Assembly: GCA_021232515.1 (NCBI GenBank)
Contig: JAJPOQ010000058.1
Location: forward strand, 1-64,000
Origin: Lentisphaeraceae bacterium
GTDB taxonomy: Bacteria; Verrucomicrobiota; Lentisphaeria; Lentisphaerales; Lentisphaeraceae
Length of the DNA stretch: 64,000 nt
Direction: 5' to 3'
Below are positions 43,288 through 52,293 of this stretch, one piece after another. Each line of letters starts with the position of its first letter. The first letter of the stretch is position 1. Below the pieces are notes generated by a model. It was given only the letters and a program-made list of their open reading frames with translations. It did no database searches and was not told the DNA's origin. The translations under genes and the position numbers were made by a program.

Positions 43288-44487
43288 ATGTTCTTACCAA
43301 AATTTAAATCACTTGTTCTTGGCCTCGCAATTAGTACTTCAATGAGTGCTACCGCTGAAGATTGGCCAAACTTTAGAGGCCCATCTTTTAACGGCGTCTC
43401 TGCAGAAAAAGGCTTAAAACTAGACTTTTCAAAAAATAAGCCCAAGCGACTTTGGCGTGCTAAAATAAATATCGGCTTTTCATCTTTAGTAACAGCCGGT
43501 GGGAAAGTTTACACCATGGGGCACAAAAGTGGTAAAGACTATGTTTATTGCTTAGATGAAAGAACAGGTAAAACGGTCTGGTCTAAATCCTACCCTGCAG
43601 AATTACAAAACAATCTTTATGAAGGTGGCCCTAACGCAACGCCTACAGTTGATGATGGTCGAGTTTACACTTTAGGCAAGCATGGACAGTTTTACTGCTT
43701 TGATGCAAGGTCTGGCAAAATTCTTTGGAAGAAGAATATTTCTCAAGAGTTTAACTACAGAGTGCCAGAGTGGGGGTTTTCGGGTTCACCTTATATAAGT
43801 GGGGATTTAGTTATCTTAAATGCCGGTGTCTCTGGCGTTGCGTTCAATAAAAAATCTGGAAAAGTTGCTTGGAAGTCAGCCTCAGGAGCAGCTTCTTATG
43901 CAACACCTGTTCCTTATGGTAAAAGTATCCTACTCTTTACTGCAACTGGTTTAGATAGCCTTGACCCAAGCTCAGGTAAAAAGGTTTGGAGTTATCCTTG
44001 GAAGACATCATATAAAATTAATTCCGCAGATCCACTATTTGACAAAGATCAAATCTTTATATCTTCAGGTTATGGTCGTGGCGCATCAGCTGTAAAAGTG
44101 AATGGCAATAGCGTAAATAAACTTTGGGAACACAAAGAGATGAGAAATCATTTTAGTTCCAGTGTTATTCTCGACGGATATATTTACGGTGTTGATGGCA
44201 ATACAAATGACCGCAATGCAGGTTTGAAATGTATAGAGCTGAAATCCGGTAAAGTCATGTGGTCAGAAGAAACAGGCTTTGGAAGTCTGGTTATGGCGGG
44301 AGATACAATTTTGTTATTGAGAGAAAGAGGTCAATTGGTTTCAGTCAAAGCAACACCAAAGGGTTATGAAACTCAGGGTAAAGCTCAAATCTTAGGCGGA
44401 AAATGCTGGACGAGTCCAATTATTTCCAATGGTAAACTTTTAGCAAGAAACGCTAAGGGTGACTTAGTTGCCATGAAGATTAATTAA
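43288..44487 (+). CDS. Exported PQQ-like beta-propeller protein
   Basis: This 399-residue protein has a signal peptide ending near ATAEDWPNFRGP. WPNFRGPSFNGVS is the usual start of such propellers. About seven blades follow, each with a tryptophan-docking pattern such as YCLDERTGKTVWSK, YCFDARSGKILWKK and KSGKVAWKS. No PQQ-dehydrogenase active-site cysteine pair is apparent, so it is probably a binding or scaffold protein rather than an enzyme. An AGGGAG precedes the ATG. Confidence 0.88.
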   Translation: MFLPKFKSLVLGLAISTSMSATAEDWPNFRGPSFNGVSAEKGLKLDFSKNKPKRLWRAKINIGFSSLVTAGGKVYTMGHKSGKDYVYCLDERTGKTVWSKSYPAELQNNLYEGGPNATPTVDDGRVYTLGKHGQFYCFDARSGKILWKKNISQEFNYRVPEWGFSGSPYISGDLVILNAGVSGVAFNKKSGKVAWKSASGAASYATPVPYGKSILLFTATGLDSLDPSSGKKVWSYPWKTSYKINSADPLFDKDQIFISSGYGRGASAVKVNGNSVNKLWEHKEMRNHFSSSVILDGYIYGVDGNTNDRNAGLKCIELKSGKVMWSEETGFGSLVMAGDTILLLRERGQLVSVKATPKGYETQGKAQILGGKCWTSPIISNGKLLARNAKGDLVAMKIN

Positions 44488-44545
44488 TCATTCTTATCTA
44501 TAGAGACTGGTTGTCAAAAATGCTTGTTTGTGTAAGGTATGCCTT

Positions 44546-44908
44546 ATGAAAAACTTATTACTAATTTTAGCAGCCAGTATCTCATTCTCAGTATTTGCTC
44601 AAGAGGAGCCAAAAAACTCTGAAGTAAAAATCCAAGAGAAGATTGACGAGGTTGTTTCTGAAGTCGTACAAGATACAGAAAAGCCTGATGAAAGTGCAAT
44701 TATAAACTTACCTTCCCCAGATGAAGCAAAATTAGATCAAGTAAGTAAGTTTCCTGAAGAGAAACCTATTCCCAAAGAATTGGACAAGAAAGAAATTCAC
44801 CGAAGCAAAAGTTTGGTTATATATGCGATTTTGCTAATTCTATTAGTTGGGATAATAACTGGGGTTGCTCATCTATTTCCAAATGGCAGTAGCGAAGAGA
44901 AGTCTTAG
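44546..44908 (+). CDS. Small exported membrane-anchored hypothetical protein
   Basis: From ATG 44546, with TAAGG eight bases upstream, the protein has 120 residues. It has a signal peptide ([17 protein letters not shown]), an acidic/proline-containing middle and a single C-terminal membrane segment ([20 protein letters not shown]) followed by a short tail. An open frame extends to 44528 but adds residues before the signal. The stop overlaps the converging gene's stop by four bases. Function unknown. Confidence 0.7.
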   Translation: MKNLLLILAASISFSVFAQEEPKNSEVKIQEKIDEVVSEVVQDTEKPDESAIINLPSPDEAKLDQVSKFPEEKPIPKELDKKEIHRSKSLVIYAILLILLVGIITGVAHLFPNGSSEEKS

Positions 44909-45258
44909 TAATCTTTTCGCTGACGCATCTTCTTTGTGTCAGAGCGTTGTTTTTTCTTTTTAAGTCGTCTTTCCTGAGACCCTCTAGTCTTTTTAGTAGG
45001 AATTCTTTTTTTCTTAATTTTTAAGAATTTTTCGAAATAAAGCTCTCTTAACTTCGCAATACAGACTTCTTTATTTGAATGTTGACTTCTGTGGTTAGAA
45101 CATTGAACTGTTAGGCCTGTTTCTAAGTGAACTAATCTAACCGCACTGTCCGTTGTATTCACGTGTTGACCTCCGGCGCCAGAAGCCCGGTATGTGTCAA
45201 CTCGACAATCTCTCAATAGATCATCATCTGAAGCTGGAAGTTTTTTTCGTGTACTCAT
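44905..45258 (-). CDS. GGQ-only release-factor-like protein
   Basis: This 117-residue protein carries the peptide-release motif GAGGQHVN (GGQ at 29-31). The following [18 protein letters not shown] and [11 protein letters not shown] segments match domain 3 of RF2-type factors. A lysine/arginine-rich tail ends it. It lacks the stop-codon recognition domain, like ArfB/YaeJ and mitochondrial C12orf65, which rescue stalled ribosomes. A rescue role is a reasonable inference; the sequence around GGQ is closer to RF2 than to ArfB. Confidence 0.87.
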   Translation of the reverse strand: MSTRKKLPASDDDLLRDCRVDTYRASGAGGQHVNTTDSAVRLVHLETGLTVQCSNHRSQHSNKEVCIAKLRELYFEKFLKIKKKRIPTKKTRGSQERRLKKKKQRSDTKKMRQRKDY

Positions 45259-45623
45259 CAGCCAATTATAGGAAGCTTGAGCATATTTACAAGTTTATAG
45301 TGACGGTCAGTTTGTGAAATTACGTATCATCATAAGGTATATGTATTTGTAAGGTTCGATAAATATCTCCTTGTTTTATTTTAGTTTTTACGCAACTAAA
45401 AAATAGATTGGTAAATATTTCCTTAGAAGTTTTTTCTGGTATTACTTGCCGGAATAATTTTCCGCTTCTTCTCTCTCCTATTTTCAGATAAATAAAAATA
45501 GTGAAAATTTAATATTTTAATTACAAACAACTTATGGCGACATTTTTATTTTAGTTGTTGGCTCTTTTTGTTGTCTGGTATAACTCGGCATAGGCTCTGC
45601 GAACATTAAAGCATGAATAAAAT
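45259..45623. other. 365-base noncoding gap before the flagellar operon
   Basis: T-rich DNA lies between the divergent release-factor-like gene and flgF. It must hold promoters for both. I looked for sigma-54 and sigma-28 elements and found no good match: a TTGGCTC followed by TTGT near 45557 has the wrong spacing and lacks the GC at -12. No RNA gene or terminator is seen. Confidence 0.4.
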
Positions 45624-45635
45624 TTGGAGAGAAAA

Positions 45636-46385
45636 ATGTCAGTAATTTATAAAGTCCTTTCGTCCATGGACCTTGAGATGAAAAGACAAGAAAGCATCTC
45701 TCGAAATCTTGCTGGCTCTCAGATTCCAGGTTTCAAAGGAGAGACCGTAATTAGCACAGATTTTGATGGATATGTAGATAGTTATAACAAAAGTGGTCAA
45801 GGTACTTTGGACGGGGGTAACGTGGTCAGTTTTTCGGAAGGTTCTCTAAAGCATACAGGGAGACCTTTAGACTTTGCTATTTCAGGTGATGGCTTTTTTG
45901 AGGTTACAACTCCAGAAGGAAACACTTTTTATACAAGAAATGGTCGTTTTGTTCTTTCACCCTCAGGTGAGGTACAAACTGTTGATGGTTTTAAGCTTGA
46001 AGCAAAAGTTGGAGATTTTCAATTAAATGAAAGAGATAGTTTAAATTCTTTAACGGTAAGAGACGATGGTTACCTCACAATAGGTACAGGCGATGACCAA
46101 AAAGAATTAGGCCAAATCAAGATAGTTAAAATAGAAAATCTAGAACAACTAACACGACTTAGTTCAAGTTATTTTCAGTTGCAGCCCAATTTACAAAATT
46201 TAGCTTCAGAAGCAGAGCGCGGTGAGTACAGTATATCTGGTAAAACAATTGAAGGTGCAAATGTTTCTCCAGTTAAGGAAATGATCACTATGATCGATAG
46301 TATGCGCAAGTATGAACTTTCTCAAAGACTTATGAAAATGAGAGAAGGAATACGAAATAAAGAATATCAAACATTTGGATCATAA
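45636..46385 (+). CDS. flgF: Flagellar basal-body rod protein FlgF
   Basis: This is a 249-residue flagellar rod/hook family protein. The N-terminal SSMDLEMKRQESISRNLAGS keeps the coiled motif of the family. The middle has ISGDGFFEVTTPEGNTFYTR and GRFVLSPSGEV, and the end has VSPVKEMITMIDSMRKYELSQ. It is shorter and less conserved than the following FlgG, which fits FlgF. GGAGAG precedes ATG 45636; an in-frame TTG at 45624 is disfavoured. It leads the operon. Confidence 0.85.
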   Translation: MSVIYKVLSSMDLEMKRQESISRNLAGSQIPGFKGETVISTDFDGYVDSYNKSGQGTLDGGNVVSFSEGSLKHTGRPLDFAISGDGFFEVTTPEGNTFYTRNGRFVLSPSGEVQTVDGFKLEAKVGDFQLNERDSLNSLTVRDDGYLTIGTGDDQKELGQIKIVKIENLEQLTRLSSSYFQLQPNLQNLASEAERGEYSISGKTIEGANVSPVKEMITMIDSMRKYELSQRLMKMREGIRNKEYQTFGS

Positions 46386-46395
46386 GGAGTAGATC

Positions 46396-47172
46396 ATGGA
46401 TAGAGCACTTTGGATTTCAGCAACTGGTATGGAAGGTCAGACACGCTTAACTGAAAATATTGCCAATAACTTGGCGAATGTTAATACTACAGCATACAAG
46501 AAAGGACAGGTTCATTTTCAAGACTTGTACTATCAAACAGTTAGTTCTGTTGGTGCGGCGACAACAGACTCCGTTACACCAGTTGGTGTAGATATAGGTA
46601 CAGGTTCTCGAGTGAGTAGTATAACGCGAGATTTTTCAGATGGTACTCTCGAAAGAAAAGGTGGTGAATTGAGCATGGCTATATCTGGCGAAGGCTTTTT
46701 TGAGATACTTCTACCAGATGGAAGCTTGTCCTACACACGAGATGGTCATTTTCACAGAGACCAAAATGGTCAAATAGTCAATGATAATGGTTATCGCTTA
46801 AATGGTAGTCCAACTATTGACCCAAACGCCACACAAATTGATATAACTTCAGGTGGTGTTATTTCCCAAACAGTAAATGGGGAAGTTACGAACTTAGGTA
46901 ACCTTACGTTAACAAGATTCCCAAACAGTGAGGGCTTAAAGCCAATTGGTAACAACCTATTCAGTCAGACAGAGGCTAGTGGGAATGCCATAAACGGAGC
47001 ACCCAATCAAAATGGATATGGCGCCTTAAATCAAGGTTTCCTAGAAGCTTCAAATGTAGAGGTTGTCAAAGAAATGGTAAATATGATTGCGGCTCAAAGA
47101 GCTTATGAAGTTATCTCCAAAAGTATCAAAACAAGTGATGAAATGCTTAGAACAGCAACAAATCTTAAATAG
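46396..47172 (+). CDS. flgG: Flagellar distal rod protein FlgG
   Basis: This is a 258-residue protein typical of FlgG: ALWISATGMEGQTRLTENIA, NNLANVNTTAYKKGQVHFQD, ISGEGFFEILLPDGSLSYTR and the C-terminal EVVKEMVNMIAAQRAYEVIS. It forms the distal rod of the flagellum. It follows flgF by ten bases and precedes flgA by eleven; both junctions carry purine-rich ribosome sites. Confidence 0.95.
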   Translation: MDRALWISATGMEGQTRLTENIANNLANVNTTAYKKGQVHFQDLYYQTVSSVGAATTDSVTPVGVDIGTGSRVSSITRDFSDGTLERKGGELSMAISGEGFFEILLPDGSLSYTRDGHFHRDQNGQIVNDNGYRLNGSPTIDPNATQIDITSGGVISQTVNGEVTNLGNLTLTRFPNSEGLKPIGNNLFSQTEASGNAINGAPNQNGYGALNQGFLEASNVEVVKEMVNMIAAQRAYEVISKSIKTSDEMLRTATNLK

Positions 47173-47183
47173 AGGATAAAAAG

Positions 47184-48140
47184 ATGAACAGATTGATCCA
47201 AATAGTTACTCTTATTTCTATGGCTTGTCTTACTTCTGTTTTTGCAGAAAGAGACGTGACTTTTAAGTCTGAAATAAGTGTTGAAGGTCGTTTTGTTCTG
47301 TTGAAAGATATAATAATTCCAAATGATAAGATTTCAGAAGACGAGCTGAATCTTACAGTTTTAGAAGCCCCAGCTAGAGGCTCTAAGAGATACAGCCCTG
47401 TAGCTATTGCTTATAAAATGCAGGAACATAAAAAACTAATGGATCTAGTTATATCTAGTCCGCCTTCAGTGAAAGTCATTCGAGTTGCTGATGTAAATTT
47501 CCAAGAAAATGTAAAAGCCTCATTAATTACACAACTTCAAGAGTTACCTCAGTGGAAGAAATTTAAGATAAACCTTGTGTTTCAGGCTGATGATTTAATT
47601 GCAATTAGTCATATGTCTGGAGCAGACTCATTTAAAATAACTAGTCAAAGCATTTCACGAAATATGAGTACTACTAAGTTGAGAGTGAATTTTTCAGAAA
47701 AGCAAAAACCTTTGGGATCTATAACCCTGAATCCTCAAATTCAGCGCGAGCTTGATATGGTTTATTTAAAGGAACCTCTTAAAAAAGGTGATGTGATTAC
47801 TCGATCCAATATTCAAATCGTAAAGTCTTGGTCAGATGGTCGAGAATCAGAATATTGTTTGAGTGAAGAAGAAGCTGTTGGCTATGAATTAAGACAGAAC
47901 TTACCAGGTGGAAGTAAGATTGCTGTTAACTTCTTAGCGGATCCGATTTATGCCATGAAAGGAGATATAATCAGTGTGAAATTAGTAAGCCCTGGTTTAG
48001 ATGCCCTAGTTAAGGCGGAAGCTCAACAACAAGCTCGCCGCGGAGATATTATAAGAGTGAAAAATACGGCAACTGGGCGCTTACTTACAGTTAAGCTCGT
48101 CGCTGTCGGAGTTGGACTTTTAAATTCAGGAGAGAATTGA
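47184..48140 (+). CDS. flgA: Flagellar P-ring chaperone FlgA
   Basis: This 318-residue exported protein (signal LIQIVTLISMACLTSVFA) has a FlgA-type SAF domain in the second half (REPLKKGDV-like LKEPLKKGDVITRSNIQIV, then ARRGDIIRVKNTATGRLL). FlgA helps FlgI assemble into the P ring in the periplasm. Position just before flgH and flgI supports the call. Similarity is concentrated in the last ~140 residues; the N-terminal half is divergent. Confidence 0.87.
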   Translation: MNRLIQIVTLISMACLTSVFAERDVTFKSEISVEGRFVLLKDIIIPNDKISEDELNLTVLEAPARGSKRYSPVAIAYKMQEHKKLMDLVISSPPSVKVIRVADVNFQENVKASLITQLQELPQWKKFKINLVFQADDLIAISHMSGADSFKITSQSISRNMSTTKLRVNFSEKQKPLGSITLNPQIQRELDMVYLKEPLKKGDVITRSNIQIVKSWSDGRESEYCLSEEEAVGYELRQNLPGGSKIAVNFLADPIYAMKGDIISVKLVSPGLDALVKAEAQQQARRGDIIRVKNTATGRLLTVKLVAVGVGLLNSGEN

Positions 48141-48142
48141 TC

Positions 48143-48760
48143 ATGAAATACATAATTATACTTTTAGCATTTTGCGTAAGTAGTTTAGCAACAGAAAATA
48201 AACTTAGAATGGTTACGCATATGTATAGCAGTGGCTTGGCTCAAGAAGTAGGGGATCTGGTGACAATCATTATAAGTGAGTCTTCCAGCTCATCTAAATC
48301 AGAGTCTCTATCAACAGCCAAAACGGCAAGTAAGCCTGCAACGGATTCAATTTTCTCCGAAAATTTGGAGGGTAAAAAAGGTGAAGCGATCTTATATAGA
48401 GTCCTAAATGATTGGGCGACGATGAAAGGCTTATCAATAAACTCAGGTAGTAGTTTTGATGGTTCTGGTAACTCGAGTACAAGTGAGACTTTAGATGCCC
48501 GTATTACAGCCAGAGTCGTAGACGTTCTTCCAAATGGGAACCTGGTAATCAAAGGCCAGAGACGTGTGAAAATGAAGCAAGAAGAAGTTCATATAGTGAT
48601 GACTGGAATGATTCGTGTTAGGGATATTTCAAAAATAAATACCATAAATTCAGCACTTATGTCTGATGCACACATTTTTTATGAGACTGCTGGAGATGTA
48701 ACAGATGGCGCTCAGCCTGGTATTTTGTGGCGCATCTTTCAATACATAAACCCATTTTGA
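48143..48760 (+). CDS. flgH: Flagellar L-ring protein FlgH, apparently without a lipobox
   Basis: This is a 205-residue protein. The body fits FlgH: LAQEVGDLVTIIISESSSSS, ETLDARITARVVDVLPNGNL, VIKGQRRVKM and the last segment GAQPGILWRIFQYINPF. FlgH is normally an outer-membrane lipoprotein. Here the signal is KYIIILLAFCVSSLATE; the only cysteine follows Phe, which is not a proper lipobox, so it may be a plain secreted protein. AGGAGA nine bases upstream picks ATG 48143 over TTG 48137. Confidence 0.88.
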   Translation: MKYIIILLAFCVSSLATENKLRMVTHMYSSGLAQEVGDLVTIIISESSSSSKSESLSTAKTASKPATDSIFSENLEGKKGEAILYRVLNDWATMKGLSINSGSSFDGSGNSSTSETLDARITARVVDVLPNGNLVIKGQRRVKMKQEEVHIVMTGMIRVRDISKINTINSALMSDAHIFYETAGDVTDGAQPGILWRIFQYINPF

Positions 48761-48773
48761 TTTGGAGAGGATT

Positions 48774-49895
48774 ATGAGAAATTTTTTAATATTATTATTT
48801 ATCTTGGTCGGTTTTAGTTTGCATGCTCAAAAAAAATCGAAAACAATTGTAAGGATTAAAGATACTTCAAGAATACTAGGACAAGAAGAATATTTTGTTA
48901 CTGGTTTTGGTATCGTTGTTGGTTTGGGTGGTACCGGAGATTCAGATAGTGAGTTGACTCAGCATACACTAAAGAACTTGTTGACTCATTTTAAGTTACA
49001 ACTTACTGAAGAGCAATTGAGAGTACAAAATTGTGCAGCGGTGAAGATTACAGCCACTGTGCGAAGTGGTTCCTTTAGTGGAGATATGCTTAGTTGCACA
49101 GTCGCCACAATTGGTGATGCTTCTTCATTACTAGGAGGAGAGTTAATTATGTCACCTATACTAGGTGCTGATGGAGAGCTTTGGGGCATAGCACAGGGGG
49201 GCTTAACTGTCGGAGGAGGAGTTTTTGGTGAAGCAGGCGCAGGAGGAGACTCTATTGTCAAAAATATTCCTACAGTTGGTAGACTCGTCGGGGGGCTAAA
49301 GTTAAAAAGAGACGTTGGGAATTTAGATTACTTAAATCAAGATCAACTTACATTTCTACTTAACCATCATGATTTTACCTCAGCTAAAAATATGACCGCT
49401 TCTATAAATGAAAAATTTACGGGAGCTGCAGTAGCAGATGGTGAAAATAGAATTCGTGTTAAAGTTCCTAATTCTTATTTTCAGCAAAATAAAGTGGTAA
49501 ATTTTATTTCAGAAATAGGGCAACTAACTTATGAAACCGACAAGGAAGCAAAAATCATTTTTAATGAACGAACTGGAACTATAATTGTCGGAGGAGAGGT
49601 CAAGATTTCGGCAGTGGCTGTAAGTCATGGTAACATCGTCGTCAGAGTGAAGAATACTTTAAATGTGAGTCAGGCTCAACCAGATGCTTTTGGTGGGGCC
49701 ACCGTGGTCACTCCGGATTCGTCAACAGACTTTCAAGAAGATAACAGTAAGCTACAATACATTCCAGAGATAACCAACGTCCAACAGCTAGTCGAATCTC
49801 TAAATAAACTTGGCGTTAGTCCAAGAGATATGATGAGTATATTTCATATTTTGAAAGATAGTGGTGCACTTCATGCGAGGTTAGTTACTCAATAA
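48774..49895 (+). CDS. flgI: Flagellar P-ring protein FlgI
   Basis: This is a 373-residue protein with a signal peptide (RNFLILLFILVGFSLHAQ). It has the conserved GFGIVVGLGGTGDSD, DMLSCTVATIGDASSLLGGE, LPLRLG-type strands and, near the end, LVESLNKLGVSPRDMMSIF with FHILKDSGALHARL. FlgI forms the periplasmic P ring, so a peptidoglycan layer and outer membrane are implied. GGAGAGG precedes ATG 48774; an in-frame TTG at 48762 is less likely. Confidence 0.95.
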   Translation: MRNFLILLFILVGFSLHAQKKSKTIVRIKDTSRILGQEEYFVTGFGIVVGLGGTGDSDSELTQHTLKNLLTHFKLQLTEEQLRVQNCAAVKITATVRSGSFSGDMLSCTVATIGDASSLLGGELIMSPILGADGELWGIAQGGLTVGGGVFGEAGAGGDSIVKNIPTVGRLVGGLKLKRDVGNLDYLNQDQLTFLLNHHDFTSAKNMTASINEKFTGAAVADGENRIRVKVPNSYFQQNKVVNFISEIGQLTYETDKEAKIIFNERTGTIIVGGEVKISAVAVSHGNIVVRVKNTLNVSQAQPDAFGGATVVTPDSSTDFQEDNSKLQYIPEITNVQQLVESLNKLGVSPRDMMSIFHILKDSGALHARLVTQ

Positions 49896-49919
49896 GTAAT
49901 TAACCAATGAGGTCTAGGC

Positions 49920-50240
49920 ATGGAACCGCTTAGTGTTCAACGATTTGAAAAACCTCTTGAAGCAACCGCATTCAAGAATAAAGAGCTCTCGAACGAAGAC
50001 AGTGAAAGAGCTCTCAAGGAAAAAGAACTCAGAAAAGTTGTAGATGACTTTGAGAGTATTCTCGTCACCAAAATGGTCAAACAAGGCCTCAAGACAGCCA
50101 AAGAAATAAACGATACAGCAGAAGACTCTTCAGCTAAGTATATGGACATGGCTTATGATCAATTCTCTACCTATATGGGGGAGAATATGAACCTTGGGCT
50201 CGCCGACTCATTATTCGAAAGTATGAAAGATAAGCTATGA
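49920..50240 (+). CDS. flgJ: Flagellar rod-binding protein (FlgJ N-terminal type)
   Basis: This 106-residue protein consists only of the rod-binding domain: VDDFESILVTKMVKQGLKTA and YMDMAYDQFSTYMGENMNLG. Enterobacterial FlgJ also has a C-terminal glucosaminidase that opens the peptidoglycan; here it is absent, as in many other phyla, so a separate hydrolase must act. Position between flgI and flgN/flgK fits. Confidence 0.85.
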   Translation: MEPLSVQRFEKPLEATAFKNKELSNEDSERALKEKELRKVVDDFESILVTKMVKQGLKTAKEINDTAEDSSAKYMDMAYDQFSTYMGENMNLGLADSLFESMKDKL

Positions 50241-50250
50241 GGTAGTTTGT

Positions 50251-50712
50251 ATGACTCAAGAAACTTTAGATATACCAGAACATGTAAAGGACTCTGGAGC
50301 TATTTGCGAAAAGCTTTGGACCGCAGCTCACTCTTTGATGGAGTCTTCTTTAGAGTTAGAAGAAGCTCTAATTCACAGAAAAACTGACCGCATATGGGAA
50401 ATTCTTTCCGAAAAGGAGAAAAAGTCTGCAAATCTCAATCAAGCCGCCCAGCTGTGGAGCCAAGTTTATGGCGATAAATTGGATGAATTACCAGAGAATT
50501 TACAGAAGGCAAGAGGCGAGGTAAAAGTCAAACTTCAGCGTTTTCAGATTGCAGAGAAGGTTAATTACTCGTTGACCCGCAACTACTTAGCGGCAATTGA
50601 GAGAAGTATGGTGAAAGCTGGCTCGGGTCTTGCGGGAAAGAAGAAAGTATACAACAAAGGTGGAAGATTAGGTGTTAAGTCTTCATCGATGATTTTTAAG
50701 TCTATTGGATAA
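50251..50712 (+). CDS. flgN: FlgN-like chaperone of hook-associated proteins
   Basis: This 153-residue mostly helical protein lies between flgJ and flgK, the usual place of FlgN, which keeps FlgK and FlgL export-competent. Patterns such as LEEALIHRKTDRIWEILSEK and YSLTRNYLAAIERSM fit FlgN-type helices. Sequence conservation in this family is low, so the call rests mainly on helical content and position. It ends in a short basic tail. Confidence 0.7.
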   Translation: MTQETLDIPEHVKDSGAICEKLWTAAHSLMESSLELEEALIHRKTDRIWEILSEKEKKSANLNQAAQLWSQVYGDKLDELPENLQKARGEVKVKLQRFQIAEKVNYSLTRNYLAAIERSMVKAGSGLAGKKKVYNKGGRLGVKSSSMIFKSIG

Positions 50713-50732
50713 AATAAAGTGTAGGTAAAGTT

Positions 50733-52121
50733 ATGAGTCTCACAACATCATTATATACAGGTCGAAGTGCTCTTGTTACACGCCAGACCCAGATGTCTGT
50801 GATAGGTAACAATATCGCAAATGCTGATAAAGCTGGCTATCACCGCCAAACTGCAGAGATAGTTGAAAATGCACCAATTAACAATAGACACTACCAAACA
50901 GGTACAGGAAGTAGAGTAGAAACAGTTGTTCGTGAATTTGATGCAGCTCTTGAAGCAAACTTAAGAACATCACTAGAACAAGAAGCTTACTACTCAGAAC
51001 TCAGTAAATATACCCAAGCAACAGAAGAGGTCATGGCGATTGAAGGTAAATCGATCATGGCAGATGCTTTTACAGAATTTTCTAACAGTCTACAAGATTT
51101 AGCGAACAACCCAGGTTCAGAAATAGAACGCCGCGCGTTTTTAGCTAACTCAGAAAGAGTAGCAACGACTTTTAATCAACAACACATACTTCTAACAGAC
51201 TTGAGAGACCGTATAGCGGCATCTTCAACTGATGGAGTTATCCCAGGTGTTGTTTCTGACTTTAATGCTTTAGCTACTGATTTAGCTAACTTAAATGATC
51301 AAATAATGATTGTTGAAAGAACTTATAATAATAAACAGCAAGCAATTGAGTTTAGAGACCAAAGAGACCAGATAGTCGCAGATCTAGCGCAACTAGCTAA
51401 TATAACAGTTACAGAGGAAAATGACGGCTCTTATACATTGATGGTGGATACAGTCACAGTCGTTGATAGTGCTAATGGTGTGAATGAAGAGCTTGAGTTT
51501 ACACACTCAGGAACAAACCCACCGACTATATCTTTTGGCTGGTCTAACTCAGCTACAGCACCAAACTTAGATAAAGGTACTCTTCAAGGTTTAAATGATT
51601 CTTTTGAATTTATTCAAGCTCGTATAGCAGAGATGGAGACCTACGCAACAACTTTTGCAACAGAAATGAATACTCGACATGCGGCAGGTTTTGACCCTGC
51701 AGGAAATGCCGGAGGTCCTTTGTTTGATGCAACGACTCCAGGTGCTATGACAGTGAGTATCAGTGATCCTGATTTAGTTGCTGCTTCTGACAGTGCTGGG
51801 AATATTGGCGATGGTGACAATGCACTCAACTTGTGGAATGGCATAAACACTCCCATCGCAGCAATTGGCGATGATACACTTATAAACCGCGCTGACAGAA
51901 TGATTGACTTCATTGCTGTTGAAAGGAATAAAGCGGAAGGTTTACACAGAAGTTCAGAAAGTAGTGTTGAGCTCTTTAAAGGAGTTATCTCAGAAAAGTC
52001 AGGTGTCAGTATAGACGAAGAGATGGTTTACATGCTTGAAACTCAACGAGCATTTCAAGGTGCAGCAAAATTTATCACAACAGTGGATCAACTGATTCAG
52101 ACAGTAATTAACATAATCTAA
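50733..52121 (+). CDS. flgK: Flagellar hook-associated protein 1, FlgK
   Basis: This is a 462-residue protein. The N-terminal SALVTRQTQMSVIGNNIANA and DKAGYHRQTAEI and the C-terminal VYMLETQRAFQGAAKFITTV are the paired FlgK ends. The AYYSELSKYTQATEEVM segment is also typical. FlgK joins the hook to the filament. The middle region is shorter than in enterobacteria. Its stop is one base inside a following ATG (TAATG) that could start the next small ORF, although a better start lies further on. Confidence 0.93.
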   Translation: MSLTTSLYTGRSALVTRQTQMSVIGNNIANADKAGYHRQTAEIVENAPINNRHYQTGTGSRVETVVREFDAALEANLRTSLEQEAYYSELSKYTQATEEVMAIEGKSIMADAFTEFSNSLQDLANNPGSEIERRAFLANSERVATTFNQQHILLTDLRDRIAASSTDGVIPGVVSDFNALATDLANLNDQIMIVERTYNNKQQAIEFRDQRDQIVADLAQLANITVTEENDGSYTLMVDTVTVVDSANGVNEELEFTHSGTNPPTISFGWSNSATAPNLDKGTLQGLNDSFEFIQARIAEMETYATTFATEMNTRHAAGFDPAGNAGGPLFDATTPGAMTVSISDPDLVAASDSAGNIGDGDNALNLWNGINTPIAAIGDDTLINRADRMIDFIAVERNKAEGLHRSSESSVELFKGVISEKSGVSIDEEMVYMLETQRAFQGAAKFITTVDQLIQTVINII

Positions 52122-52135
52122 TGGAGAGAAAGAAA

Positions 52136-52288
52136 ATGAGTAAGAAAAGTTCGTGGCTAAAAAAAGATAGTGCTAAAAAAAGCTCTATTTCAACTAGTAT
52201 GAAAAGACTAAATTCCAGTCTAGGTGAGTATCTCATGGCTATAAAAACCTTGAATAACTCTCTAGAGGGAACAAGTAAAACGAGGTAA
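52136..52288 (+). CDS. Micro-ORF of 50 residues between flgK and a nucleotidyltransferase gene
   Basis: It starts at ATG 52136 with GGAGAG seven bases upstream, the same type of site used by its neighbours, and ends with TAA at 52286-52288. The product is basic and Ser/Lys-rich, with a helix-prone second half (SMKRLNSSLGEYLMAIKTLN). There is no signal or recognised domain. It fills the gap exactly: flgK ends 14 bases before it and the nucleotidyltransferase starts five bases after it. That layout argues for a real coding sequence, but its function is unknown. Confidence 0.65.
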   Translation: MSKKSSWLKKDSAKKSSISTSMKRLNSSLGEYLMAIKTLNNSLEGTSKTR

Positions 52289-52293
52289 CGATT

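Noticed and set aside
45540-45623. Possible sigma-54 promoter upstream of flgF (TTGGCTC then TTGT)
   Set aside because: The GG-to-GC spacing is off by one and the -12 GC is missing, so it was not reported as a promoter.
45613-45645. Ten-codon reading frame overlapping the flgF start (ATG 45613 to TAA 45645)
   Set aside because: Too short and lacking its own ribosome site; probably chance.
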